Origin: Chloroflexota bacterium
GTDB taxonomy: Bacteria; Chloroflexota; UBA11872
DNA length: 62,352 nt
Assembly (NCBI GenBank): GCA_011523785.1
Contig: WTFW01000193.1
Span: 1 to 62,352, forward strand
Direction of reading: 5' to 3'
The position numbers and the translations under genes were made by a program. Under the pieces are notes generated by a model, which was not told where the DNA came from, made no database searches, and saw nothing but the letters and a program-made list of their open reading frames with translations. This document shows, one piece after another, positions 8,030-16,882 of the stretch; within the stretch, counting starts at the first letter, position 1; every line of letters begins with the position of its first letter.

Positions 8030-10303
8030 ATGCAGAGTTTTCTGAGATCCCTGTTTGGCGCGGAGGGTGCGTCCGAGAGCCGTGACGGCGCGGCGGCGGG
8101 CGTTGGGCGGGCGGTGTTTGGCGAGCACATTGTTCTCGAGAATTCGAGACTCGAGATCCTGGGTGAGAGGTTTGGGCGGCGGAACCTGGGGAGCGGGCGG
8201 TTTCGGGCGGTGCCGGCGGAGGTTCGCGCCGAACTGGGCGGGTTCGGGGACGAGGCGCCGGACGCGGCGCGGTTGGTGCCGACGCGGGACGAGGTGTTTA
8301 TCCGGATAACCGCCTCGATGGCGGAGATCCTTCAGCGGATGGCGCAGATCGAGGCCAATCCGCACCTGCGGACGTTCGTGCTGCTGACGGGGCCGACCGG
8401 CTGCGGCAAGACGACGATGGTGAAGACCTACTGCCACCTGGCGAACGAGCCGTGCGTGGAACTGACGTTCAGCGGCGATACGACGCTGGCGGATTTCTTC
8501 CAGCGGACGGAAGTCGTGCGCCGGGATACGGGGCAGTCAACGGTGGCGGCGCTGGGTCCGGCGGTGCAGGCGATGTTGCACGGGCACAAGCTGCTGATCA
8601 ACGAGATCAACATGCTGCCGCCGGACCTGGTGAGCGCGCTGACGCAGGCGATGGATACGGGGCGGCTGGTGATCTCGGGGACGGACCTGGGGAATATCGA
8701 GATCGAGGTGCACGAGCAGTTCGGGGTGTTTGCGACGGCGAATCCGAACTACGTCGGGGCCGCGGAGATCGGGCGGGCGCTGCAGCGGCGGTTCGGCTGG
8801 GGGCTGGGCGCGATTCCGATGGGGTTCCTGCCGCCGGACGAGGAAGCCGACGCGGTGGCCTTTGAATTCGGCCGGTTGGAGCTTGCAGAGGCGCTGGACC
8901 TGCGGGCGAATCCATCGATCGTCGAGCGACTGGTGGGCGTGGCCGGCCAGTTGCGCGGGCACGCGGAGCTGGGCGGGGCCATGCGGGACCGGATTTCGAC
9001 CCGCTCGCTGGTTCACTGGCTGGCGCTGGGGCACGCGACGGGGCTGCCGCTGGCGGAGATCGGAGCGCAGGCCGTGCTTTCGATCGCGCCCGACGACCTG
9101 ATGCAGCCGGTGGCGGAGACGACGCGGCAGGCGCTGGGGCGCGCGGTGGCGTCGACGGCGTATCCAGACGAGCTGCGGCAGGCCTTGCTGGACGTCGAGC
9201 GACCGGATGCGGGCGCGGCGGTGGGGCTCCCGCCGCCTGCTTCGGTGGCCAGATCCACGTCGGTGGAGGCTGGTTCCGGCGTGACGCTGGACCTGTCGGA
9301 CGGGCGCAAAGTGCGAGTCCGAGGTCGAGCGGACGGTCCGCCCGCGATCGAGAGTGCGAACGGAACCGACGGCGTGGCCGTCGACGAATTGCGGCGGGCG
9401 CTGCGGGCGGAGTACGGGCTCAACCTGGCATCGTCGCTGGGGCACGTGCCGCCGGCCCGGAGCGTCCTGCCGTGCCTGACGGCATCCAGCTGGCAGGCCT
9501 TGCGGCTGACCCAGGGCGCACTGGTGGCGGGGCGGCCGGTGTTCCTGCGCGGGCCGACGGGCTGCGGGAAATCGGCGCTGGCGCGCACGCTGGCGCACCT
9601 TTGGAATCTGCCGGCGGTGGAGTTCAGCCTGACGGGCGAGACCAGCAAGACGGACCTGACGGCGGCGCGGCGACTGACGGGCGGGGCGACTTCGTGGTCG
9701 ATCCAGGGATTCCTGGAGGCGGCCAGCGAGGGGCTGTTCGTGATCGTGAACGAGTACAACCTGGCGTATCCGGACGTGCACTCGATCATCAACGGGCTGT
9801 TCGACAAGGGCGGGCGGCTGCAGCTGCCGGATGGGCGGGTGGTGCACGCGCATCCGGATTTCCGGCTGGTGGCCACCGGGTTTGCCGAGGGGCCGGGCGT
9901 GAAGCCGTTGAACGAGGCGGTGGAGAACCGCTTTGGTGCGGTCATTCGGATGGACTACCCGCCGCTTGAGGAGGAGGCCGCGATCCTGGCGTTCGTTGCG
10001 GACGAGGCGATCGACCCGGCGCTGCTGCACTCGGCGGCGGAATTGGCGGCCACGGGTCGGGCGATTCTGTCCGGCGCCTGGGACCGCGACGCACGGCACC
10101 CGCTGAACGACGTGCCGGCTGATTTAGCCGGGGCGGCGGCCGAACGGGTGAGCCTGACGACGGCCGAACTGGTGACCAGCGCGCGTGCCGGCGACGACGC
10201 GGCCACGTTTGTGCGCTGGTTGCGGCGGGGTGTGCTGGACGGGTCGGGCGACGACATTCGCCCGGTGCTGGAAGCGACGTTGGCCGGCTATGGCCTGGTC
10301 TGA
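8030..10303 (+). CDS. Double-AAA (AAA_5/MoxR-dynein type) ATPase
   Basis: 757 residues with two AAA+ modules in tandem. Module 1: Walker A GPTGCGKT at 121-128, Walker B LLINEIN, sensor region FGVFATANPNY, arginine region ALQRRFGW. Module 2: Walker A GPTGCGKS at about 508-515, Walker B VIVNEYN, VENRFG finger region. This is the architecture of MoxR/CobS/dynein-related chaperone ATPases. In both modules the Walker B aspartate before the catalytic glutamate is asparagine. The stop overlaps the start of the VWA gene by 14 nt. Such ATPases usually act with a VWA partner to remodel or metallate a target; the target here is unknown. Confidence 0.85.
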   Translation: MQSFLRSLFGAEGASESRDGAAAGVGRAVFGEHIVLENSRLEILGERFGRRNLGSGRFRAVPAEVRAELGGFGDEAPDAARLVPTRDEVFIRITASMAEILQRMAQIEANPHLRTFVLLTGPTGCGKTTMVKTYCHLANEPCVELTFSGDTTLADFFQRTEVVRRDTGQSTVAALGPAVQAMLHGHKLLINEINMLPPDLVSALTQAMDTGRLVISGTDLGNIEIEVHEQFGVFATANPNYVGAAEIGRALQRRFGWGLGAIPMGFLPPDEEADAVAFEFGRLELAEALDLRANPSIVERLVGVAGQLRGHAELGGAMRDRISTRSLVHWLALGHATGLPLAEIGAQAVLSIAPDDLMQPVAETTRQALGRAVASTAYPDELRQALLDVERPDAGAAVGLPPPASVARSTSVEAGSGVTLDLSDGRKVRVRGRADGPPAIESANGTDGVAVDELRRALRAEYGLNLASSLGHVPPARSVLPCLTASSWQALRLTQGALVAGRPVFLRGPTGCGKSALARTLAHLWNLPAVEFSLTGETSKTDLTAARRLTGGATSWSIQGFLEAASEGLFVIVNEYNLAYPDVHSIINGLFDKGGRLQLPDGRVVHAHPDFRLVATGFAEGPGVKPLNEAVENRFGAVIRMDYPPLEEEAAILAFVADEAIDPALLHSAAELAATGRAILSGAWDRDARHPLNDVPADLAGAAAERVSLTTAELVTSARAGDDAATFVRWLRRGVLDGSGDDIRPVLEATLAGYGLV

Positions 10304-12248
10304 CGAAGATCGGCTGACGACCGAGCAATTCGAGCTGGCCGGCCGCCTGATCCTGAATGATCTGCCAGTCCGCCTGGAGGCCGGACCGTGGTGGGCCTAT
10401 CGCCCGGCGCAGGAGGTGGTGGACTACCCGAGAGCGCTTCTGTCGGAGTGGCCGCCTGAACTTGTGGTGGCGGCGCTGGCGCACGAAGCGGCCGAAGTGC
10501 GCTTCACCGGCAAGGCTGGCGCGATGGCAACGGCGCGGTGGATCGAGCTTCACGCCAACCCGCTGCTGTCGGCGGCCGCGCTGACGCTGCTGGTGAACGT
10601 GGTCAACGACATGCGGGTCAACCGCCTGCAGATGGCGCGTTACCCCGGAATCGGACGGCTGTTCAGGCGCCTGTACGGTCGCGGGGTCGAGCTGGAACCG
10701 ATGACGGACATGCCGGGCATTCGCGACGCCGGGGGCGCGCCGCTCCATCACCAGTTCCTCGATGCCCACATACACGCGTGGACCGAGCGGCAGTGGCCGG
10801 GCGCGCGAGCGGCACCCGTCCTGGACAGGCCGGCGGCCAGGGCCTTCGAGGACACGCTGCCGGGCGTGCAGCGTGCGTCGGCTCGCGATGAGGTCTCGGG
10901 ACTATTGGAGGAGCTGACGGAGGACGTCTTACCGGCATACCGATTGCTGGTGACGGCGGAGCAGGAGGCGCGGCGGCAGGCGGCCGAGCGGGCTCGAAAC
11001 GCGACGAAGGCTCCCGACACGAGCGATCCGGGCACGACGCCGACGGAAGACGAGCCGGAGCCGCAGGACGCGTCGGCCGAGGAGGCGCCCGACTCGCCGA
11101 CCGGCGCGAGCGCCAGCGACGAACCGGCGGAAGCCGACCAGCATGCGCCGGCCGCAACGACGCAGCCGCTGCAGAGCCGCCGAAGAGAAGGAGCTCCAGA
11201 TGCTCCGGAAGATCGCGCCCCAAGTTCGGTGACCCAGGGCGAGCGGCGGCGGTGGAGCCGACGGCAGGTTCGGGACCGGGTGCTCAGCTCAACGGGGGAG
11301 TCCTGGCATCCGGGGCTGATCTCCTATCTGCGAAAGGGTCGCGGACCGCAGGTCGACTACGACGCGTTCGATTACCTGGCGGCGGTGCGGAAGCTGGATC
11401 CGCTGATCCGGGAGTCCATTCACGGGAGCGGGCGCCGGCGCGGCCTGGCGGAGATCATGGACCGTCGGCGGCACGGGGCGGTGGACCCGTGGCGGCGTCC
11501 GCGCAAGCAGCGGCGGGGCGACACGGGCGAGATCGACCTGGAGCATCCGGAGCGGCTGATTACGGATCCGGCGTCGGCGTTCCTGCGCGGGGTGCGGGTG
11601 GCGCGGGAGGACCGGCAGCGGGACTTCGCCAGCGCCATCCTGCTGGACATCAGCGGGAGCATGGTGCAGCGCGGGTTTCCCACCAAGAAGTTCGACCGGC
11701 TGGTGGAAGCGGCCGTGATCTTCATCGAGATCCACGAGCGGCTGCGGATTCCGTACGCGGTGCTGAGCTTCAGCACGGAGGCGGTGCTGCACTGGCGATT
11801 CGAGCAGAGCGTGTGGACGGCGGCCGGGATTCCCTCAGAGGCGGCCTACCGCCCGCGCGATCACAGCCAGATCGTCCGGACCATCTACAAGCTGGACCAC
11901 CGCGAAACCGACGACGCGGGAGCGATGCGGCGTGCGTTGACGCACATTCAGCCGCAGGCCGGATTGAAGAGCGTGATCGTGATTACCGATGGGATTAGCA
12001 GCGATCCGGCCCAATTGCGTCGGGTGCTGACGGACCTGGACCGCCGGAATCGCAACGGGGCGGGCGGGCAGGCGACGAAGGTGATGGCCTTCGGGGTTGG
12101 GGTGCTGCGGACCGAGTTCGAGCGGGCGTATATGCCGCGAATCGACGGACGGCCACTGGGAGCGTGCTTCGGCGAGATCGTGCACGACAGCCAGTTGCTG
12201 CCGACCTTGATCCGGAATGCCGTGGATCAGCGGATTCGGGCGGCGTAG
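10290..12248 (+). CDS. CobT-like VWA-domain protein, partner of the double-AAA ATPase
   Basis: 652 residues from the ATG at 10290, inside the end of the ATPase gene. The N-terminal region has ALAHEAAEVRFT (about 61-72) followed by VVNDMRVNRLQMARYPG. This recalls the HExxH / EDARIE...YPG layout of CobT-like proteins, but the second zinc histidine is glutamate. A low-complexity acidic middle (about 240-320) leads to a C-terminal VWA domain. Its MIDAS is intact: DISGSM (about 450), a threonine in ETDDAGAM and VITDGISSD. By family analogy (CobS-CobT, RavA-ViaA, CbbQ-CbbO) it would be the substrate-recognition partner of the ATPase. Confidence 0.8.
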   Translation: MAWSDEDRLTTEQFELAGRLILNDLPVRLEAGPWWAYRPAQEVVDYPRALLSEWPPELVVAALAHEAAEVRFTGKAGAMATARWIELHANPLLSAAALTLLVNVVNDMRVNRLQMARYPGIGRLFRRLYGRGVELEPMTDMPGIRDAGGAPLHHQFLDAHIHAWTERQWPGARAAPVLDRPAARAFEDTLPGVQRASARDEVSGLLEELTEDVLPAYRLLVTAEQEARRQAAERARNATKAPDTSDPGTTPTEDEPEPQDASAEEAPDSPTGASASDEPAEADQHAPAATTQPLQSRRREGAPDAPEDRAPSSVTQGERRRWSRRQVRDRVLSSTGESWHPGLISYLRKGRGPQVDYDAFDYLAAVRKLDPLIRESIHGSGRRRGLAEIMDRRRHGAVDPWRRPRKQRRGDTGEIDLEHPERLITDPASAFLRGVRVAREDRQRDFASAILLDISGSMVQRGFPTKKFDRLVEAAVIFIEIHERLRIPYAVLSFSTEAVLHWRFEQSVWTAAGIPSEAAYRPRDHSQIVRTIYKLDHRETDDAGAMRRALTHIQPQAGLKSVIVITDGISSDPAQLRRVLTDLDRRNRNGAGGQATKVMAFGVGVLRTEFERAYMPRIDGRPLGACFGEIVHDSQLLPTLIRNAVDQRIRAA

Positions 12249-12303
12249 CGGTTCCAGGTCGAATACCTGAGAATAGACCTGTCCAGCGAGCGAACGACGA
12301 AGG

Positions 12304-13170
12304 GTGTCCGACGTGTTGACGCGCTTGCAACAGGGCCGGCCCGAAGATCCGCAGCACACGCAGGTCGCGGTACGGGCACTGATCAACGCCGGATATGCGC
12401 CTCACGAAGCCGGCCGGGCATACGTGCAATACCGCGGGCGGGTGCGCGCAGCCATCGCTTCCTGGCCGACGATTGCGATCGCCGGATTCGCAACCGCCGT
12501 GATTCCAGCCGCGGTCCTGATGGTCCTGGGCGCAGCCCCAACAGGGCTGCTGCTCTGCGTATTGGGGATCGGCCTGGGAGTTATCGAGCGGTGGCGCTGG
12601 CGGCGGGAGAACGTTCTGGGAGAGTTCAGGGTCCAGGCCGCCGATCAGCAATACCTGTTGCACCAGGGATTGCTGTGGGTGGTACTGCTCGTTGTGCTGG
12701 CGGTGCAGCAGTTAGCCCAGGCCGGGGCCGTGATTGGGCTTGGGCTGTACCTGGGACTGCCGCTCACGTTCGTCTATCGCTACTACTTCTACCGGACGTA
12801 TCCGACAGCGCTGGCGATGGCGAGCAACGCGACGGCGGGGGCCCAGTCGCGTTCGATCATCGAGGGCGAGATTGCCGACGCCGCCGCGAGCGCCGGGCCG
12901 GATCTCGACAGCGCGGGGCCGGGCCAGACGATGCTGAAGCGGCCAGCCGCAAGCGGCGCGAGCCAACGCCTCAGACTGCGGGTCGTCATCTTTGTGGGCA
13001 GCGTGGCTCTGTGGTGGGTGCTGGCGCGCTGGTGGGTCTGGCAGGGCGCCGAGGAGGGAACGGTTTCCCTGGCGCCGTTCAGCGGCGATGTCGTTGTCGA
13101 CATCGTGGGAATCGTGGTTGGATCGGTGCTGGGCGTGGGTTCGGCGTGGTTCTACGAGAACTTCATGTAG
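12304..13170 (+). CDS. Polytopic membrane protein of unknown function
   Basis: 288 residues, GTG start, 55 nt after the VWA gene and in the same direction. A soluble N-terminal stretch of about 55 residues resembles a small helical domain (VAVRALINAGYAPHEAGRAY). Two membrane helices follow (AIAGFATAVIPAAVLMVLGA and a second ending before RWRWRREN), then a second pair (LLWVVLLVVLAV; GLGLYLGLPLTFVYR), an acidic/polar loop and two C-terminal helices. About six helices in all. I do not recognise the family. Position suggests it may be the membrane client or anchor of the AAA/VWA pair. Confidence 0.65.
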   Translation: MSDVLTRLQQGRPEDPQHTQVAVRALINAGYAPHEAGRAYVQYRGRVRAAIASWPTIAIAGFATAVIPAAVLMVLGAAPTGLLLCVLGIGLGVIERWRWRRENVLGEFRVQAADQQYLLHQGLLWVVLLVVLAVQQLAQAGAVIGLGLYLGLPLTFVYRYYFYRTYPTALAMASNATAGAQSRSIIEGEIADAAASAGPDLDSAGPGQTMLKRPAASGASQRLRLRVVIFVGSVALWWVLARWWVWQGAEEGTVSLAPFSGDVVVDIVGIVVGSVLGVGSAWFYENFM

Positions 13171-13191
13171 GGCCGACCCGGCATAGCGTCC

Positions 13192-14187
13192 CTATTCCTC
13201 GGCCAGGCTGACTCGTTCCAGGACTTCGCGGTTCCAGACGTATTCGGGCATCCGGCCTTGCAGGACGCGGACGACGGACAGCGCGGCGCGTCGTTCAAGC
13301 TCAAGCAGCGATTCCTCGGAGAGGAAGGCGGCGTGCGGGGTGACGATGGCGCGCTCCAGACCGATTAGCGGATGGTTGGGGGGTGGCGGTTCCTGTTCCA
13401 GGACGTCGATGCCGGCGCCTGCAATCCAGCCTTCGTCGATGGCGCGGGCCAGGGCGTACTCGTCGATCAAGGGACCGCGGGCGGTGTTGATGAGGTAGGT
13501 GGTGGGCTTCATGGCCCGAAGTTCAGGTTCGCCGATGGTGTGATGCGTCTCGGGGGTGAGCGGGGCGTGGACGGAGATGAAGTCGGACTCGGTCACCAGG
13601 CGGTCCTTGTCGACCAGCTCGGCGCCGATGTCGGCCACGCGGTCGGCGGTGATGTAGGGATCATGGACAAGAATCTTGAGCCCGTGGGGGATGGCGCGCT
13701 GTGCGAGGGCGTAGCCGATGCGGCCGTAGCCCAGGATGCCGAGCACGCGGCCGCGCATGCGGTGCATCGGCCGGGCGGGCTGGTTGGTCCACGCCCCGGT
13801 GCGCACGCTGCGGTCCAGCACCGAAATGCCGCGGGCCTGGGCCATGAGCAGGGCCATGGCGTGGTCGGCGACCTCCTCATAGCCGTAGTCGGGCACGTAG
13901 GTGACGGGGATGTCCAGGGAGGTGCAGGTGTCGACGTCGATGTTGTCGGTGCCGACGCCGTAACGACCGACGACGCGCAGGCGCGGGGAGGCGCACACGA
14001 CGCGCTCGGTGACCCTGGCAAAGCAGGTGAGGATGCCGGTGACATCGGCGGCCAGTTCGGTGAGGCGGTCTTCGTCGCCGGAGTCGGCTTCGACGACCTC
14101 GGCGTCGAGTTCGGCCAGGACCTCGCGCTCGGGATCGGTGGAAGGCCAGACGTAGTCCGTAATCAAGATCTTGTGCCGCTCGGCCAC
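13192..14187 (-). CDS. D-isomer-specific 2-hydroxyacid dehydrogenase (CtBP/SerA-like)
   Basis: NAD-dependent 2-hydroxyacid dehydrogenase. From GTG 14187 it is 331 residues; the open frame runs 33 codons further but conserved sequence begins at KILITDY. Features include VGRYGVGTDNID, EEVADHAMALLM, the NAD loop GILGYGRIG, the active-site arginine in INTARG, the glutamate region DVLEQEP and the catalytic histidine in VTPHAAF. The substrate cannot be read; phosphoglycerate or other 2-hydroxy acids are possible. A promoter-like pair and a GGGGAG ribosome site lie upstream. Confidence 0.88.
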   Translation of the reverse strand: MAERHKILITDYVWPSTDPEREVLAELDAEVVEADSGDEDRLTELAADVTGILTCFARVTERVVCASPRLRVVGRYGVGTDNIDVDTCTSLDIPVTYVPDYGYEEVADHAMALLMAQARGISVLDRSVRTGAWTNQPARPMHRMRGRVLGILGYGRIGYALAQRAIPHGLKILVHDPYITADRVADIGAELVDKDRLVTESDFISVHAPLTPETHHTIGEPELRAMKPTTYLINTARGPLIDEYALARAIDEGWIAGAGIDVLEQEPPPPNHPLIGLERAIVTPHAAFLSEESLLELERRAALSVVRVLQGRMPEYVWNREVLERVSLAEE

Positions 14188-14225
14188 GAAGTCGACTCCC
14201 CAACTAATCAACTGGCGTCGCGGCG

Positions 14226-14255
14226 AGCTTAGGGAGCGCCGAAAAGCAATGTCAA
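14226..14255 (-). promoter_or_regulatory. Promoter of the 2-hydroxyacid dehydrogenase
   Basis: On the minus strand a perfect -35 TTGACA (14255-14250) and a -10 TAAGCT (14231-14226) are separated by 18 bp. The predicted transcript starts about 30 nt before the GTG at 14187. This supports the shorter start chosen for that gene, since the longer frame would begin upstream of the promoter. Confidence 0.6.
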
Positions 14256-14320
14256 CGCCGCACGCGTCGGTCCGCAATTGCGACAATGCACCAGGCGCTT
14301 CGAGTAGTGGAGCTCATGCC

Positions 14321-16288
14321 ATGCCGCGCGACCTGGCCCTGGGCAACGGATCGTTCCTGGTCAACTTCGACTCGCGTTACCGCGTGCGCGACATCTACTA
14401 CCCGCGGGTTGGCTCCGAGAACCAGACCGGCGGGCGGGCCTGCCGGTTTGGGGTGGGCGTTGACGGGCAGTTCTCGTGGATCAGCAACGACGAATGGTCG
14501 CGGGACCTGGATTACGCGGACAACACGCTGGCGACGAATGTCCGACTTGAGAATGCGCGGCTGGGCGTGGAGTTGGCCTGCGCCGACGCGGTGGACTTTG
14601 ATCGACCGATCTTCGTGCGCCGGGTAGCCGTAAGGAACCTGGCCAACCGCGAACGCACGTTCACGCTCTACTTCCACGCCGACTTCTGGCTGGAGCGGGA
14701 CGGGATTGGCGACACGGCCTACTTCGACCCGTGGACCGAAGGCATCGTGCACTACAAGCGCAACGTGAACTTCCTGTGCAACGCGCAGGTTGGGGACAAG
14801 GTGGGATTCGACGAGTACAGCGTCGGCGGGAAGTCCGAGGACGCCTCGCAGGGGACGTGGCTGGACGCCGAAGACGGACGCCTGGAAGGCAACCCCATCG
14901 CGCAGGGGCAGGTTGACAGTATTGGCTCCGTACGGGTAACGGTTGCGGGCGGCGGCGAGGGCACGGCGCACTACTGGATCGTGGCCTCGGACGACTTCTT
15001 CCGGGCGAAGGACCACAACGACACGGTGGTCGAACGGACGCCGGAGAGTTTCATCCAGCGGACCAGCGACTACTGGTCGTACTGGGTGACGCGGGATCCG
15101 ACCGACCTGTGGCCGCTGGACCCTGCCAGCCGCGACCTGTACCGCCGGAGCATGTTGGTGGTGCGCACGCAGATCGACGACGGCGGCGCAATCATCGCGG
15201 CCAACGACAGCGACATCCTGCAGTTCGGGCGGGATACCTACAGCTACATGTGGCCGAGGGACGGGGCGCTGGTGGCGGAGGCGCTGATCGGGGCCAATCA
15301 GCGGGAACTGGCCGGTCGCTTTTTCCAGTTCTGCCGGCGCGCCCTGCAGCCGGGGGGATTCATGCTGCACAAGTACCACCCGGACGGATCGCCGGGCAGC
15401 AGTTGGCACCCCTGGGCGGACGCCAACCGGCAACGCGTGCTGCCGATCCAGGAGGACGAAACGGCGCTGGTGCTGTGGGCGCTGCGCCTGTACAACCAGC
15501 AATTCATGGACACCGAGTTCATCCGCGGCGTTTACGCCCCGCTGATCAAGGCGTCGGCGGACTTCATGGTCCGGTATCGGCATGAACCCAGCGGACTGCC
15601 GGCGGCCTCGTGGGACCTCTGGGAGGAGCGCCTGGGCATTCACACGTTCACGGTTGCCTCGGTGTGGGCCGGACTGGAAGCGGCGGCGGAGTTTGCGGAG
15701 GGGTTTGGCGAGCTGGACACGGCCGCGCGCTATCGCACGGCGGCGTCCGAGATCCGGGCTGCGACGCTGGAGCACCTGTACAGCGAGGAGCACGGGCGGT
15801 TCATCCGGCGGCTGGAGGTGAACGCGGACGGATCGCTGACGCCGGACCTGAACGTGGACGCCAGCGTGCATGGGGTCTGGCGGTTCGGGATGTTCGACGC
15901 GGACGACTCGCGGGTGCGGTCCACGATGGAAAGCGTGCGGGACGAGCTGACGGTGAAGACCGCGGTGGGCGGTGTGGCGCGCTACCAAAACGACTACTAC
16001 CACCAGGTCAGCGGCGACATTCGGAACGTGCCCGGCAATCCCTGGTTCATCTGCACGCTGTGGCTGGCGCAGTGGCACGTGGCGTTGGCCGAGTCGGAGG
16101 CGGATCTGAAGCCGGCCCGGGACGTCCTGGCCTGGGTGGCCGATCGCGCGCTGCCCAGTGGAACGCTGGCGGAGCAGGTCCATCCGTATTCGGGCGCGCC
16201 GCTGAGCGTGAGCCCGCTGACCTGGAGTCACGCGGAGTTCGCGACCACCGTGCAGAAGTACGCGGAGAAGGCGGCGCAGATTGCGTAG
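14321..16288 (+). CDS. GH15 family glucoamylase-like hydrolase
   Basis: Glycoside hydrolase family 15 enzyme releasing glucose from alpha-glucans or dextran-type substrates. From ATG 14321 the product is 655 residues: an N-terminal beta-sandwich (about 1-260, starting LALGNGSFLVNFD) and an (alpha/alpha)6 barrel. The barrel carries the YSYMWPRDG substrate loop, the general-acid region SWDLWEERLG and the late general-base region LTWSHAEFA. The open frame extends 50 codons upstream, but that part overlaps the promoter of the divergent dehydrogenase. No signal peptide is seen, so it is probably cytoplasmic and could degrade the glucan made by the 2.2-6.9 kb cluster. Confidence 0.9.
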   Translation: MPRDLALGNGSFLVNFDSRYRVRDIYYPRVGSENQTGGRACRFGVGVDGQFSWISNDEWSRDLDYADNTLATNVRLENARLGVELACADAVDFDRPIFVRRVAVRNLANRERTFTLYFHADFWLERDGIGDTAYFDPWTEGIVHYKRNVNFLCNAQVGDKVGFDEYSVGGKSEDASQGTWLDAEDGRLEGNPIAQGQVDSIGSVRVTVAGGGEGTAHYWIVASDDFFRAKDHNDTVVERTPESFIQRTSDYWSYWVTRDPTDLWPLDPASRDLYRRSMLVVRTQIDDGGAIIAANDSDILQFGRDTYSYMWPRDGALVAEALIGANQRELAGRFFQFCRRALQPGGFMLHKYHPDGSPGSSWHPWADANRQRVLPIQEDETALVLWALRLYNQQFMDTEFIRGVYAPLIKASADFMVRYRHEPSGLPAASWDLWEERLGIHTFTVASVWAGLEAAAEFAEGFGELDTAARYRTAASEIRAATLEHLYSEEHGRFIRRLEVNADGSLTPDLNVDASVHGVWRFGMFDADDSRVRSTMESVRDELTVKTAVGGVARYQNDYYHQVSGDIRNVPGNPWFICTLWLAQWHVALAESEADLKPARDVLAWVADRALPSGTLAEQVHPYSGAPLSVSPLTWSHAEFATTVQKYAEKAAQIA

Positions 16289-16351
16289 CTTCAGCCCAGC
16301 CGCCGCGGGGTTGCTAAGGTCGGACCGCACGCGCTTGACCGGATCCCCACG

Positions 16352-16729
16352 ATGTCCAGAGCAATCACGATCACGGTTGGCGACATTGAAATGGATGCCG
16401 TGCTGAGCGATAGCCCGACGGCCGACGCCATATGGTGTGCACTGCCGATCGCGCGGACGGTGAACACCTGGGGGCACGAGTTCTATTTCGACATCGGCGT
16501 GCAGGCCGAGCCGGAACCGGGCGCCTCGGACGTGGTGGAGGTCGGGGACCTGGCCTACTGGCCGCCGGGAATGGCGTTCTGCGTGTTTTTCGGGCGGACG
16601 CCGGCCAGCCAGGGGAACGAAGTTCGAGCGGCGAGTCCGGTGAACGTGGTGGGACGGATCGACGATCCGCCGGTGGACGCCCTGCGACGGGTGCGCACCG
16701 GCACGGCTATCCGGATCGAGGCGGCCTGA
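16352..16729 (+). CDS. Cyclophilin-like fold protein (TM1367 type)
   Basis: 125-residue single-domain protein. The run NTWGHEFYFDI, VEVGDLAYWPPG, CVFFGRTPAS and ASPVNVVGRI is the signature of the small cyclophilin-like family represented by TM1367. The family has a cyclophilin-type beta barrel, but the prolyl-isomerase active site is not established for it. The cell role is unknown. It lies 63 nt after the GH15 gene and about 100 nt before the lexA promoter elements. Confidence 0.8.
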   Translation: MSRAITITVGDIEMDAVLSDSPTADAIWCALPIARTVNTWGHEFYFDIGVQAEPEPGASDVVEVGDLAYWPPGMAFCVFFGRTPASQGNEVRAASPVNVVGRIDDPPVDALRRVRTGTAIRIEAA

Positions 16730-16766
16730 GCCAAGGGCAGGCGGGATCGCTTGCCAACGATCCAGG

Positions 16767-16795
16767 TTGACCGTTCGCTTATTGTCCGGTAACCT
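16767..16795 (+). promoter_or_regulatory. lexA promoter with embedded SOS-type operator
   Basis: -35 TTGACC (16767-16772) and -10 TAACCT (16790-16795) are 17 bp apart. The spacer contains a direct repeat GTTC-N7-GTCC (16773-16787). The same arrangement occurs before dinB, so this is best read as the LexA autoregulatory operator. Bound repressor would cover the spacer of its own promoter. It lies about 90 nt before the lexA start. Confidence 0.65.
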
Positions 16796-16882
16796 GCAAG
16801 CGCTTGAACGGATCTCGGCCCCGGCGACCAGTCAGTGCCTGGTGAGCCTCGGAGCACGAGCAACAGACAAGGACGGCTTGCC

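Noticed and set aside
8537-10099. 520-codon minus-strand frame opposite the AAA ATPase
   Set aside because: Shadow frame with no domain pattern; both Walker sets lie on the plus strand.
14252-16477. 741-codon open frame on the minus strand opposite the GH15 gene
   Set aside because: It is an arginine/histidine/valine-rich shadow of a GC-rich gene; GH15 motifs on the plus strand are complete.
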